DNA of 64,000 nucleotides from DASWLF01 sp963768765 (GTDB taxonomy: Bacteria > Desulfobacterota > Desulfobaccia > Desulfobaccales > 0-14-0-80-60-11): positions 1 through 64,000 of the forward strand of contig CAVYJK010000020.1 in assembly GCA_963768765.1 (NCBI GenBank). Direction: 5' to 3'. The notes under the pieces were generated by a model that did not search any database, was not told the DNA's origin, and was given only the letters and a program-made list of their open reading frames with translations. Positions 41,443 through 52,336 of this stretch are shown here, in pieces (position 1 is the stretch's first letter; every line of letters begins with the position of its first letter). The position numbers and the translations under genes were made by a program.

Positions 41443-42756
41443 ATGGCAGGATATATTCCGGAAATATCTCAGTCCATCCTCCCAAATAACCTGACCCTCC
41501 TGGGGGTGGAATACCACCGGGTTCCCTGGGTGAGCCTCACCTTTATGGCCAAGCGGGGGGCCGAAACCGACCCGCCGGGCAAGGCCGGGGTGGCGGATTG
41601 GGCCGCGGAGTTCCTCACCCTGGGCACCGAGCGGCGCAGCCAGCTGGAGCTGGCCCGGGATATCGAGTCCCGGGGCGCCACTCTGCAAGCCCGGGGGGGC
41701 TGGGACGCCACCCTGGTGAACCTGGAAGGCCTGGCCGAAGATTTCGGCGACCTCATGGCCACCCTGGCGGAAGTCCTCCAGACTTCCACCTTCCCGGAGG
41801 CAGAATTCCCCCTCCTCCAGGAGCGGCGCAAGGCCGAGCTGGTGCACCAGTTGGACGACCCCGGGGAAATGGCCAATTTGCGCTTTCTTAGCCTCTTCTT
41901 CGGGGACGCCCCCTACGGCCACGCGGTGGCGGGCGATCTCAAGAGCGCCGCAGCCCTGGGCCTTGAGGATTTAAAGAGTTTTTACCGCCGGGAGTTCACC
42001 CCCGGGACCTCCTCCCTGGTGGTGGTGGGCATGGTGGACTTTGCCCGCATGGCAGAAGAGGCCGCCCGGCTCTGGGGCGGCTGGACCGGCGGCGGCCCGG
42101 CCAGCCCGCCTTACACCGCGGCGCCTGCCAGTCTCTGCGCCCCCGGCATCTACCTGCTGGACCGGCCCGACCTCACCCAGAGCGAGATCCGGGTGGGCCA
42201 CCTGGGGGTGCCCCGGTCGCATCCGGATTTTTTCTCCATAAAATTAGTCAACTATATTCTGGGGGCCGGGGGCTTTTCCTCCCGCCTCATGAGCCGCATC
42301 CGCTCGGACCTGGGCTTTACCTACGGCATCCGCAGCGGCTTCCATTTCCGCCGGGCCCCGGGACCCTTCATCATTTCCACCTTCACCCCCGCGGTCAACA
42401 CCGCGGCGGTGGTCAAGGAAATTACCCAAGTGGTCAAAGAGGTGCGGGAGGCCGGGGTGGCCGAAAGCGAACTGGCGGAGGCCCAGAGCTACCACGTGGG
42501 GCATTTCCCCCTGGGGCTGGAGACTTCCCGGGCCCTCGGCAACCAGGTCATCTCCATGGATCTTTACGGCCTGGGCCGGGATTACCTCAAGGGCTATTGT
42601 GACCAAATCCGCGCCGTTACCCTGAAGACCGCGGCCCGGGCGGCCCGAGAGCATCTCCAGCCGGAAAACCTGGTAACCCTGGTGCTGGGCCCCGCGGCCC
42701 AGGTCGCCGACTCCTTGAGGGAATTGGGCCCGGTGCAAATCATTGACGAAATTTAG
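41443..42756 (+). CDS. M16 peptidase-like protein, non-catalytic subunit type
   Basis: The 437-aa protein aligns with M16B peptidases (ISQSILPNNLTLLGVEYHRV, GAGGFSSRLMSRIRSDLGFT with the conserved R/Y substrate-binding region). The zinc motif HxxEH is replaced: the equivalent stretch is GVADWAAEFLTLGT, without His. That is the usual state of the beta partner in heteromeric M16 enzymes, whose job is substrate binding. It begins 29 bp after the catalytic M16 gene; a GGAG ribosome site precedes the ATG. The dsr promoter follows its stop. Confidence 0.82.
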   Translation: MAGYIPEISQSILPNNLTLLGVEYHRVPWVSLTFMAKRGAETDPPGKAGVADWAAEFLTLGTERRSQLELARDIESRGATLQARGGWDATLVNLEGLAEDFGDLMATLAEVLQTSTFPEAEFPLLQERRKAELVHQLDDPGEMANLRFLSLFFGDAPYGHAVAGDLKSAAALGLEDLKSFYRREFTPGTSSLVVVGMVDFARMAEEAARLWGGWTGGGPASPPYTAAPASLCAPGIYLLDRPDLTQSEIRVGHLGVPRSHPDFFSIKLVNYILGAGGFSSRLMSRIRSDLGFTYGIRSGFHFRRAPGPFIISTFTPAVNTAAVVKEITQVVKEVREAGVAESELAEAQSYHVGHFPLGLETSRALGNQVISMDLYGLGRDYLKGYCDQIRAVTLKTAARAAREHLQPENLVTLVLGPAAQVADSLRELGPVQIIDEI

Positions 42757-42771
42757 GCCACAATTTTTTAG

Positions 42772-42800
42772 TTGACAAATCTTTTGCGATGTTATGAGAT
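42772..42800 (+). promoter_or_regulatory. candidate promoter of the dsr operon
   Basis: TTGACA (42772-42777) is followed by possible -10 boxes TATGAG (15-bp spacer) or TGAGAT (17-bp spacer), about 70 bp before dsrA. The spacer between the M16 gene and dsrA is AT-rich. Confidence 0.45.
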
Positions 42801-42867
42801 AGAAACGAATTTGTGAAAAAAAGGATAAGCCCATAGGGGACCAATTAATCGAGGGAGGAAAGTGTTC

Positions 42868-44109
42868 ATGCATAAAACTCCATTGTTGGATCAACTGGAG
42901 TCCGGTCCGTGGCCCAGCTTCATTAAGGATTTGAAGCGGGTCGCCGGTCGGAAAAAATCAGCGGCGGATTTGCTGGGGGTGTTGGAGCGTTCGTATAAAG
43001 AGAAGATCACCCACTGGAAGCATGGCGGCATCGTCGGCGTCCTGGGTTACGGCTCCGGCATCATCGGCCGTTACGTCGACCTGCCGGATGAGTTCCCCGG
43101 CGTGGAGCATTTCCACACCATCCGGGTGAACAACCCCTCCGCCTGGTTTTACACCACCGAGGCCCTCCGGGAACTGTGCGACATCTGGGACCGGCATGGC
43201 AGCAGCATCCTGAACGTGCACGGCTCCACCGGCGACATGATCTTTCTGGGCACCACCACCAATGAACTGGAGCCCACCTTCGCCGAACTGACCGCCAAAG
43301 GCTGGGACCTGGGCGGCTCCGGTTCGGCCATGCGGACCCCCAGTTGCTGCGTGGGCCAGGCCCGCTGCGAATGGGCCTGCTATGACACCATGAACCTGTG
43401 CTATGAATCCACCCAGCACTTCCAGTTCGAGATGCACCGCCCGTCTTTCCCCTACAAGTTCAAGATCAAATGCTCCGGCTGCCCCAACGACTGCGTGGCC
43501 GCGGTGGCCCGGGCCGACATGAGCGTCATCGGCGTCTGGAAGGACGACATCCGCATCGACCAGGCCGCGGTAAAGGCCTATGCCGGCGGCGAAATCAAGC
43601 CGGCGGGCGGCGGCACCGGTTATGCCAAGCTGGACATCAAGGCCGATGTCACCGATCTCTGCCCCACCGCTTGCATGAGCTATGACGGCGGCAAACTGAC
43701 CATCGACAACAAGAACTGCAACCACTGCATGCACTGCATCAACCTGATGCCCCAGGCCCTGCGGCCCGGCACCGAGACCGGCGCCACCCTGCTCCTGGGC
43801 TCACACGCCCCCATCCTGGAAGGCGCCCAGATGAGCTGGGTTATCGTCCCCTTTATGCAGATGGAACCCCCTTATGATGAATTCATGGAGCTGGTGGGGA
43901 ATATCCACGAATGGTGGTCGGAAAACGGCAAAAACCGGGAGCGCACGGGCGAACTGATGCTGCGCCTGGGCATGCGGAATTTCTTCCAGGGCGTGGGCCT
44001 GCCCCCGGTGCCCCAGACCATCAGGACCCCCCGGGCCAACCCCTTCTTCTTCTGGCACGCCGAAGATTTCGAGGCCGAGGCCGCGGGCCGCAAATACATC
44101 AAGCTGTAA
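42868..44109 (+). CDS. dsrA: dissimilatory sulfite reductase alpha subunit
   Basis: The 413-aa protein carries the DsrA siroheme-[4Fe-4S] ligands (CCVGQARCEWACYD and KCSGCPNDCVAAV) and an inserted ferredoxin domain (DLCPTACMSYDGGKLTIDNK, CNHCMHC). N-terminal landmarks are GGIVGVLGYGSGIIGRYVDL and FHTIRVNNPSAWFYTTEALR. With DsrB it forms the alpha2beta2 enzyme that reduces sulfite, the last step of sulfate respiration. I chose the ATG at 42868, nine bases after GGAGG; a GTG at 42862 is the alternative. It is the first gene of the dsrABDN-ferredoxin cluster, and this reductive-type layout fits a sulfate or sulfite reducer. Confidence 0.97.
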   Translation: MHKTPLLDQLESGPWPSFIKDLKRVAGRKKSAADLLGVLERSYKEKITHWKHGGIVGVLGYGSGIIGRYVDLPDEFPGVEHFHTIRVNNPSAWFYTTEALRELCDIWDRHGSSILNVHGSTGDMIFLGTTTNELEPTFAELTAKGWDLGGSGSAMRTPSCCVGQARCEWACYDTMNLCYESTQHFQFEMHRPSFPYKFKIKCSGCPNDCVAAVARADMSVIGVWKDDIRIDQAAVKAYAGGEIKPAGGGTGYAKLDIKADVTDLCPTACMSYDGGKLTIDNKNCNHCMHCINLMPQALRPGTETGATLLLGSHAPILEGAQMSWVIVPFMQMEPPYDEFMELVGNIHEWWSENGKNRERTGELMLRLGMRNFFQGVGLPPVPQTIRTPRANPFFFWHAEDFEAEAAGRKYIKL

Positions 44110-44173
44110 GGTCATCGCCCTTTCAAGTCCCTTAGCTGACTTAGTGGCGATTATATAAGGAGGAATAAAGACA

Positions 44174-45246
44174 ATGGCTGAGCGTATTACTGATATTGGG
44201 CCTCCCAAATATGACAAGTTCTTGCCGCCGATCATCAAGGAGAACTACGGCAAGTGGAAATATCATGAAATCCTCGAACCCGGCGTATTGGTGCACGTGG
44301 CCGAGTCCGGCGCCAAGGTTTACTCCGTCCGGGGCGGCTCCGGCCGCCTGGTGACCACCGACTTCATTAAGGATGTGTGCGGCCTCGCCGACAAATTCTG
44401 CGACGGCTATCCTGCGCTTCACCAGCCGGAACAACATCGAGTTCCTGCTCACCGACCAGGGCAAGATCGCCGGCTTGAAGGACGCCTGCAAAAAGCTGGG
44501 CATCCCCATCGGCGGCACCGGCCACTCGGTGACCAGCATCGTCCACACCCAGGGCTGGGTCCACTGCCACACCCCGGCCATCGACGCCTCGGGCATCGTC
44601 AAGGCGGTGATGGACGACCTGTTCGAATACTTCGGCAGCCACAAGCTGCCGGCCCAGGTGCGCATCGCCCTGGCCTGCTGCCTCAATATGTGCGGCGCGG
44701 TGCATTGCTCCGACATCGCCATCCTGGGGATCCACCGCACGCCCCCCAAAGTGAACCACGACAGGCTGCGCCACCTGTGCGAAATTCCCACCACCATCGC
44801 CTCCTGTCCCACCGGCGCCATCCGGCCCCATCCGGACAAGTCTATCAAGAGCGTGGTGGTCAACGACGAACGCTGCATGTACTGCGGCAACTGCTACACC
44901 ATGTGCCCGGCCATGCCGGTGTTCGACTCCGTGAAAGGCGGCGTCGCCCTCTTGGTCGGCGGCAAGGTGTCCAACTCCAAGAGCCCGCCCATGTTCTCCA
45001 AGCTGGCGGTGCCCTATCTGCCCAACAATCCGCCCCGCTGGCCGGAAGTAGTCCAGGCCGTCCGCAAGATCCTCATCAAGTACGCCGAAGGCGCCAACAA
45101 GTGGGAGCGCGTGGGCGAATGGGTCGACCCGCATCGGTTGGGAGAAGTTCTTTGAAGTATGCGACATCCCCTTCACCTTCCAGCACATCGACGAATACCG
45201 GTGGGCCTATGACACCTACCGGACGTCGATGCATTTTAAATTCTAA
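44174..45246 (+). CDS. dsrB: dissimilatory sulfite reductase beta subunit, two frame breaks
   Basis: The start follows AAGGAGG by ten bases and reads MAERITDIGPPKYDKFLPP. Near 44411 one extra base (CTATCCTGCGC) breaks the frame; the next frame continues LRFTSRNNIEFLLTDQGKIA, the cluster ligands CCLNMCGAVHC and the ferredoxin motif CMYCGNC. A second extra C near 45130 breaks it again, after which IGWEKFFEVCDIPFTFQHID and TSMHFKF complete the protein at 45246. Removing both bases gives an intact DsrB of about 356 aa. As the gene is essential to the lifestyle and both breaks are +1, sequencing error is by far the likeliest cause. Confidence 0.93.
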
Positions 45247-45259
45247 GCAGGTGGGATAA

Positions 45260-45502
45260 ATGGCACTATCCAAAGCAGAGTTAGTGGAATTTATCTACGA
45301 CATGGTCCTAAAGGCCCAGGGCAAAAAGCAGCTCAAGGCCATGGACATCCAGAAGGCCGTCCTCAAAGCGCATCCTGACCAGGACAAGAACATGGTCAAG
45401 TTTGGCATCAAGGAGCTGATCGACGGCGGCCGCTGTGTCTATACCTACTTCGGCGGGAGCTTCATCGAAATCCCCCACGAAGAAGGGGCTGCAAAGCACT
45501 GA
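45260..45502 (+). CDS. dsrD: DsrD, small winged-helix protein of sulfite reduction
   Basis: The 80-aa protein matches DsrD in length and sequence (ELVEFIYDMVLKAQGKKQLK, then FGIKELIDGGRCVYTYFGGS). DsrD has a winged-helix fold; it occurs in reductive dsr loci and is reported to stimulate DsrAB activity. The gene starts 13 bp after dsrB and its stop overlaps the start of dsrN by one base. Its presence supports the reductive, not sulfur-oxidising, direction of the pathway. Confidence 0.93.
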   Translation: MALSKAELVEFIYDMVLKAQGKKQLKAMDIQKAVLKAHPDQDKNMVKFGIKELIDGGRCVYTYFGGSFIEIPHEEGAAKH

Positions 45503-46950
45503 TGAATCAGCCCTGTCCCCGGCTGCTGCTGGCAGCTCTCAGGGGTGGGGCCGGCAAGACCACCTTGACCCTGGGGCTCCTGGCCGCCTGGCGGGACCAG
45601 GGCCGGCGATTGGTGCCTTTTAAGAAAGGCCCCGACTATATCGACCCGGCCTGGCACGCCCTGGCTGCCGGCTGCCCCAGCCATAATCTGGACCCCTTCC
45701 TCATGGAGGGGGACCAGATTTTGGCCCTGGTGGCTCGCCACGCCGCCCAGGCAGACGCCCTCCTCATCGAAGGCAACCGCGGCCTGTACGACGGCCTGGA
45801 CGCCCAGGGCACTTACAGCACCGCGGAGCTGGCCAAAATGCTTTCCACCCCGGTGGTCCTGGTGGTGGACTGCACCATGACCACCCGCACCGCCGCCGCC
45901 CTGGTGTTGGGCTGCCAGCATTTCGACCCCCAGGTGCCCATCCGGGGGGTCATCCTCAACCAGGTGGCCCGGCCCCGCCATGAAGCCATGCTCCGGGACA
46001 CCATCGAACGCTACTGCGGCATCCCGGTGCTGGGGGCCATCCCCCGTCTCAAGTGCGAGGTCTTTCCCGAACGCCACATGGGGCTGGTGCCCCCCCAGGA
46101 GCACGCCAGCGCAATGCGGGCCGTGACCACCGCCCGGGACCTGGCCCAGAGGTACCTGGACCTGGACGCCCTCTGGCAGGTGGCGTCCCAGGCTCCGCCG
46201 TTACCAGAGGCGCCGACGGAGGCGCCTTCCTATGGGGCCATCTGCGATCCGGTGACCATCGGCGTCATCCGAGACTCGGCGTTCCAGTTCTACTATCCGG
46301 AAAATCTGGAGGCCTTACGGGAGCAAGGCGCCGCCTTGGTGACCCTGAGCGCCCTGGATGATCCGATGCTCCCCTCACATCTGGACGCCCTCTATATCGG
46401 CGGCGGCTTCCCCGAGACCCATGCCAAGCAACTCTCGGAGAACCTGAGCTTCCGCCATTCCGTCAAGGCGGCGGCCCAGGCCGGTCTCCCCATCTACGCC
46501 GAGTGCGGCGGGCTCATGTATCTGGGTGAAACCATCCAGGTCCGGAACGAAAAGTTCCCCATGGTGGGCCTGTTCCCCTACGACTTTGTCATGGGAAAGA
46601 AACCCCAGGCCCATGGCTACACCATCCTGGAGGTGGCCCGGGAAAACCCGTATTTTTCCCTGGGGACCATCCTCAAGGGTCATGAGTTCCATTACTCCCA
46701 AATGGTGCCGGAGCCCGGGCCGGAGGCCCCCATGGCCTTCCGGGTCACCCGGGGCACGGGCATCGAAGGCCAGCGGGAAGGCCTGCTTTATCAAAACGTC
46801 CTGGCCACCTATACCCACCTGCACGGCCTGGGGTGTCCCCAATGGGCCGCCGGCATCGTGCGCCTGGCCCGGGAGTGCCGGCAGGATTCCCGTCCCCTGG
46901 AAAAGACTGCTGCCAAAGATTGCGCCTCCCCCAAGGAGGCCCGGCTCTGA
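45502..46950 (+). CDS. dsrN: DsrN, CobB/CbiA-type glutamine-dependent siroheme (cobyrinate-like) amidase
   Basis: The 482-aa protein has an N-terminal P-loop ATPase domain (LLLAALRGGAGKTTLTLGLL, KGPDYIDPAWHALAAG) and a C-terminal class I glutaminase domain with nucleophile Cys in YAECGGLMYLG and the His in YTHLHGLGCPQWA. CbiA amidates cobyrinic acid; in dsr loci the same family (DsrN) is thought to amidate siroheme to sirohydrochlorin amide. Its position directly after dsrD, with a one-base overlap, supports DsrN. A cobalamin role cannot be excluded, since the cell uses B12 (nrdJ). Confidence 0.9.
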   Translation: MNQPCPRLLLAALRGGAGKTTLTLGLLAAWRDQGRRLVPFKKGPDYIDPAWHALAAGCPSHNLDPFLMEGDQILALVARHAAQADALLIEGNRGLYDGLDAQGTYSTAELAKMLSTPVVLVVDCTMTTRTAAALVLGCQHFDPQVPIRGVILNQVARPRHEAMLRDTIERYCGIPVLGAIPRLKCEVFPERHMGLVPPQEHASAMRAVTTARDLAQRYLDLDALWQVASQAPPLPEAPTEAPSYGAICDPVTIGVIRDSAFQFYYPENLEALREQGAALVTLSALDDPMLPSHLDALYIGGGFPETHAKQLSENLSFRHSVKAAAQAGLPIYAECGGLMYLGETIQVRNEKFPMVGLFPYDFVMGKKPQAHGYTILEVARENPYFSLGTILKGHEFHYSQMVPEPGPEAPMAFRVTRGTGIEGQREGLLYQNVLATYTHLHGLGCPQWAAGIVRLARECRQDSRPLEKTAAKDCASPKEARL

Positions 46951-47045
46951 GCCCCAGGAGCGGGCGGATAACGCCCCGCCGTCATTTCTGGTGGTGCCGT
47001 GGGCTGGAGAATTTAGCGGGAAATTTTTTCAAGAACCTCAAGGGG

Positions 47046-47074
47046 TTTTCAGGCAAATTGGTTTGTGATATATT
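47046..47074 (+). promoter_or_regulatory. possible internal promoter of the ferredoxin gene
   Basis: TTTTCA (47046-47051) and TATATT (47069-47074) with a 17-bp spacer, 37 bp before the ferredoxin start. It would allow ferredoxin to be made independently of dsrABDN. Confidence 0.4.
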
Positions 47075-47110
47075 TAATTTCTAGATATAAGCCCAAGGAG
47101 GTAATGCTTA

Positions 47111-47299
47111 ATGTCGTGGCGGGTAGAAGTGGATACAGATAAGTGCACCGGGGACGAAGAATGCGTTAACGTGTGTCCGACTGGCGTATTCGAGATGCAG
47201 AACGAAAAAGCGTTCCCCGTCAATGAAGACGAATGTCTCGGCTGCGAAAGCTGCATCGAGGTTTGCCCCTCGGGAGCCATCACCATAACCGAGACCTGA
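47111..47299 (+). CDS. 2[4Fe-4S] ferredoxin of the dsr locus
   Basis: The 62-aa protein has two cluster motifs: CTGDEECVNVCPTG (one with a C-x4-C spacing variant) and CLGCESCIEVCPSG, the standard CxxCxxCxxxCP. Ferredoxins in this position are common in reductive dsr loci and probably carry electrons to or from sulfite reduction. The wider spacing in the first motif can shift its cluster potential. A GGAGG ribosome site precedes the ATG, and a strong terminator follows, closing the dsr transcript. Confidence 0.92.
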   Translation: MSWRVEVDTDKCTGDEECVNVCPTGVFEMQNEKAFPVNEDECLGCESCIEVCPSGAITITET

Positions 47300-47328
47300 G
47301 CCGGTTGCCGAGCCATTAAAAATTTGAG

Positions 47329-47359
47329 GGGAGGGGTCATTAATAACCCCTCCCTTTTT
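47329..47359 (+). terminator. Rho-independent terminator of the dsr cluster
   Basis: GGGAGGGGT (47329-47337) pairs with ACCCCTCCC (47346-47354) and is followed by TTTTT. Confidence 0.85.
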
Positions 47360-47467
47360 CTTGTTTACTTCGGTGGGGCGGCCTCTGTGCCCGCCACCTA
47401 TCCTCTGATTAATCTTGGCGATGCGGACAGACACGAAAGCCGGCCCCACCAATACCATCGTTTTCGC

Positions 47468-47977
47468 CTAAGAGCACTTCCCGTCCATCTCCTCGCTGCA
47501 AGACTGGCACTGCTTCAGGGGCGCCAACTCCTCCTCGGTGGCCGGCCGCACTTCCAGCACCCGCACCCAGTAATGGAGATCATGGCCCGCAAAGGGATGG
47601 TTCAGGTCCAGGATGACCGAGCCTTCCTTCACTTCCCTGATGGTCAGGGGATATTCCGGCGGGAAGGGCAAATTTGCCGGCAGCACTTTCTCCCCCGCCT
47701 TGAGGTCCATCTGCGGCGGGAACACCCTCTTGCCCCACTCCTGGACGTTTTCCGGCTCATAAAGGCCGAAGGCCTCCGGGGCCGGGATCACGAACTCCAC
47801 CGCATCCTGCTCCCGCAAACCCCAGAGGCGGCGCTCCAACCCCGGCAGCACCTCGCTGCAGCCCGCCACAAAGGTGAGCAGCGCCGGCGCCTCTTCGCTG
47901 CCCCGGATCTGCTCTCCCGAATCCAGCCGCATCCGATACTCCAGGCAAACATATTGATCCTGCGCGATGACGGACAT
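47468..47977 (-). CDS. SlyD-like FKBP-type peptidyl-prolyl isomerase
   Basis: The 169-aa protein has the split FKBP fold with an insert-in-flap domain, as in SlyD: VCLEYRMRLDSGEQIRGSEE, EVLPGLERRLWGLREQDAVE, then FPPEYPLTIREVKEGSVILD and LNHPFAGHDLHYWVRVLEVR. These proteins combine prolyl isomerase and chaperone activity and bind nickel through a Cys/His tail; here the tail has CQSCSEEMDGKC, three Cys that could bind metal. It faces the dsr ferredoxin convergently. Confidence 0.85.
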   Translation of the reverse strand: MSVIAQDQYVCLEYRMRLDSGEQIRGSEEAPALLTFVAGCSEVLPGLERRLWGLREQDAVEFVIPAPEAFGLYEPENVQEWGKRVFPPQMDLKAGEKVLPANLPFPPEYPLTIREVKEGSVILDLNHPFAGHDLHYWVRVLEVRPATEEELAPLKQCQSCSEEMDGKCS

Positions 47978-48194
47978 ATGGTTACCCCTTTAGATTGATG
48001 ATATAATAAAAAAAGTGCCCCTCGCGCGCAGGCTTAATTATGAAGATGTAGCGCCGCCGGCGCAGGAACCGCCGGGGGCCGCGGTTCTACATTTTCATCG
48101 TTCTTAATGGCCGCTTTGGGGTCATTGACCGTCAGCCTGCATCAGTTAAATTATAACTTAACCGGAAGTTCTCCGTAACCCCGGCGCCGGGAAA

Positions 48195-48668
48195 ATGATT
48201 CGCAAAGCCAAGATTCACGAAGTTCCGGAAATCCGCCGCTTCCTGGGGGAATTCACCCTGGACGGCGGCATCCTGCCCCGCACCCTGGCCCAACTTTACG
48301 ACCAGCTGCGGGACTACTTCGTCCACCGGGAAGACCAGGGCCCCCTCATCGGGGTCGCGGCCCTGCACATCTGTTGGGCCGGGCTGGGAGAAATCCGCTC
48401 GGTGGCCGTCGCGCCCCAGCACCGGGGACGGGGCATAGGTTCCCGGCTGGTTAAGACCTGCCTGGCGGAAGCCCGGGTCCTGGGGCTCAGCGAAATCTTC
48501 CTCCTCACCCTGGTCCCCGATTTCTTCAAGGCCTTCGGCTTCAAGGTGGTGTCCCGGGAAGAGCTGCTGCCCATTGTCTGGGCCGACTGCGTCAACTGCG
48601 TCAAATTTCCGGACTGCGACGAGATACCCATGCTCCTGGACCTGGAGGCCACCGCTGCCGGGGATTAA
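48195..48668 (+). CDS. short ArgA-like N-acetyltransferase (GNAT)
   Basis: The 157-aa protein is a lone GNAT domain with the acetyl-CoA loop EIRSVAVAPQHRGRGIGSRL and the end NCVKFPDCDEIPMLLDL. The K-F-P-x-C-D-E-x-x-M ending is characteristic of the short form of N-acetylglutamate synthase that starts arginine synthesis in organisms lacking full-length ArgA. ArgJ is encoded 3.7 kb downstream. A broader role as an amino-acid acetyltransferase cannot be excluded. secA follows after a 190-bp leader. Confidence 0.75.
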   Translation: MIRKAKIHEVPEIRRFLGEFTLDGGILPRTLAQLYDQLRDYFVHREDQGPLIGVAALHICWAGLGEIRSVAVAPQHRGRGIGSRLVKTCLAEARVLGLSEIFLLTLVPDFFKAFGFKVVSREELLPIVWADCVNCVKFPDCDEIPMLLDLEATAAGD

Positions 48669-48812
48669 CTTGACAGCCGCTCCTCTTTTTATTATCATAA
48701 AACTTGAAGCCCGGTTAAGACCTGCCCGGGAATACCGTCAGGTTGCGGGTTGGGTGGCGGTTCGCACCGTGGACTCAGCAGCCCTCACGATAAATGCAAG
48801 GTGAATTTTATC

Positions 48813-48844
48813 TCCGGTGAAGCCAGGCTTTGCCGGGGTTTTTT
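48813..48844 (+). terminator. terminator hairpin in the secA leader
   Basis: CCGGTGAAGCC (48813-48823) pairs with GGCTTTGCCGG (48825-48835), using two wobble pairs, and runs into a T tract ending at 48844, only 15 bases before secA starts. It ends upstream transcripts or acts as an attenuator. Confidence 0.65.
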
Positions 48845-48859
48845 ATTGGCTCATAAATA

Positions 48860-51367
<2,508 letters not shown>

Positions 51368-51440
51368 GGGGAGGGCCGAGGGACAGCAAGTCCCCCGCCC
51401 TCCCCTCAAACTCCCCACCCCACCCCCTGTAAGTTTGGTG

Positions 51441-51467
51441 GCACAGGCGTCTCGCCTGTGCTTTTTT
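51441..51467 (+). terminator. secA terminator formed by a dispersed palindrome
   Basis: GCACAGGCG-TCT-CGCCTGTGC (51441-51461) followed by six T. The same palindrome occurs at 54575 and 58721, and a variant at 62020; here it appears to serve as the terminator. Confidence 0.7.
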
Positions 51468-51567
51468 GTCATTCCGAGCGCCGCGAAGAATCTCAAATTT
51501 ACTTTGGCGGCCAAAGCCGCCAAAGCAATTTTTTTCTCTGTGTCCTCTGTGACTCTGTGGTAAATTT
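51468..51567. repeat. two dispersed repeats back to back
   Basis: A GTCATTCCGAGCG...GAAGAATCTCAAA copy (51468-51496) is followed by GGCGGC/GCCGCC and a CTCTGTGTCCTCTGTGACTC...TGTGGTAAATTT copy (51531-51567). Confidence 0.6.
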
Positions 51568-51573
51568 CCTGAC

Positions 51574-52182
51574 ATGATAAAAGTGGACTTGAAGAAGGAC
51601 CTGAAGCACCTTTATCACGCTTCCGCCAAGGAGCCGGTGATCGTCGAGGTGCCGGCCTTTGATTTTTTGATGCTGGACGGCGCCGGCGATCCCAAGGGCT
51701 CGCCCCATTTCCAGGCCGCGGTGGAGGCCCTGTTTTCGGTGGCTTACACCCTCAAGTTCATGGTCAAGAAGGAAAAGGGCGTGGATTACGGGGTCATGCC
51801 CCTGGAAGGCCTCTGGTATGCCGACGATATGACGCAGTTCAGCCCGGACCGCAAGGACCTGTGGAAATGGACCCTGATGATCGTGCAGCCGGAATACGTC
51901 ACCAGCAACCTGGTGAGGCTGGCCCTGGAGCAGGTGGCCAAAAAGAAAAAGTTGGCTCCCCTGGCCCGGATGAAGTTCCTGAAATATCGAGAAGGGTTGG
52001 CCGCCCAGATCCTGCACCTGGGGCCGTACGACGATGAATGGCCGGTGGTGGCCCGGCTCCGCGCCTTCATCCAGGAAAAAGGCGGTCAATTACGGGGGAA
52101 ACACCACGAAATCTATTTGAGCGACCCCCGACGCACGGCCCCGGAAAAATTGCAGACCATCATGCGGCAACCCCTCGCCTAG
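51574..52182 (+). CDS. GyrI-like small-molecule-binding domain protein
   Basis: The 202-aa protein matches the stand-alone GyrI-like family: KDLKHLYHASAKEPVIVEVP, FLMLDGAGDP, AYTLKFMVKKEKGVDYGVMP, LEGLWYADDM and HHEIYLSDPRRTAPEKLQTI. The fold binds hydrophobic ligands, and some members act as cyclopropanoid hydrolases or drug-binding proteins. Alone, with no regulator nearby. A CACAGAG repeat lies directly upstream and another downstream. Confidence 0.8.
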   Translation: MIKVDLKKDLKHLYHASAKEPVIVEVPAFDFLMLDGAGDPKGSPHFQAAVEALFSVAYTLKFMVKKEKGVDYGVMPLEGLWYADDMTQFSPDRKDLWKWTLMIVQPEYVTSNLVRLALEQVAKKKKLAPLARMKFLKYREGLAAQILHLGPYDDEWPVVARLRAFIQEKGGQLRGKHHEIYLSDPRRTAPEKLQTIMRQPLA

Positions 52183-52200
52183 CCGGTTCAGGGGGTGGCG

Positions 52201-52327
52201 CAAAATTCACCACCGAGACACGGAGAACTCCAAGGGACACAAAGAATTCATTTTGGCCTTGGTGGTCAGCCACCAAGGCAAAGTTTTTTTCTCTGTGTTC
52301 TCTGTGACTCTGTGGTAAATTTTTTTA
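52201..52327. repeat. inverted CACAGAG-type element with internal palindrome
   Basis: CACCGAGACACGGAGAAC... (52209 onward) faces CTCTGTGTTCTCTGTGACTC...GTGGTAAATTT (52292-52322) around the palindrome CCTTGG...CCAAGG (52257-52278). The layout resembles a small non-autonomous inverted-repeat element. Confidence 0.6.
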
Positions 52328-52336
52328 GAGGTTGAC

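Noticed and set aside
44174..45246. Programmed ribosomal frameshifting in dsrB
   Set aside because: There is no slippery heptamer or pseudoknot at either break, and similar breaks occur in many unrelated genes in the window.
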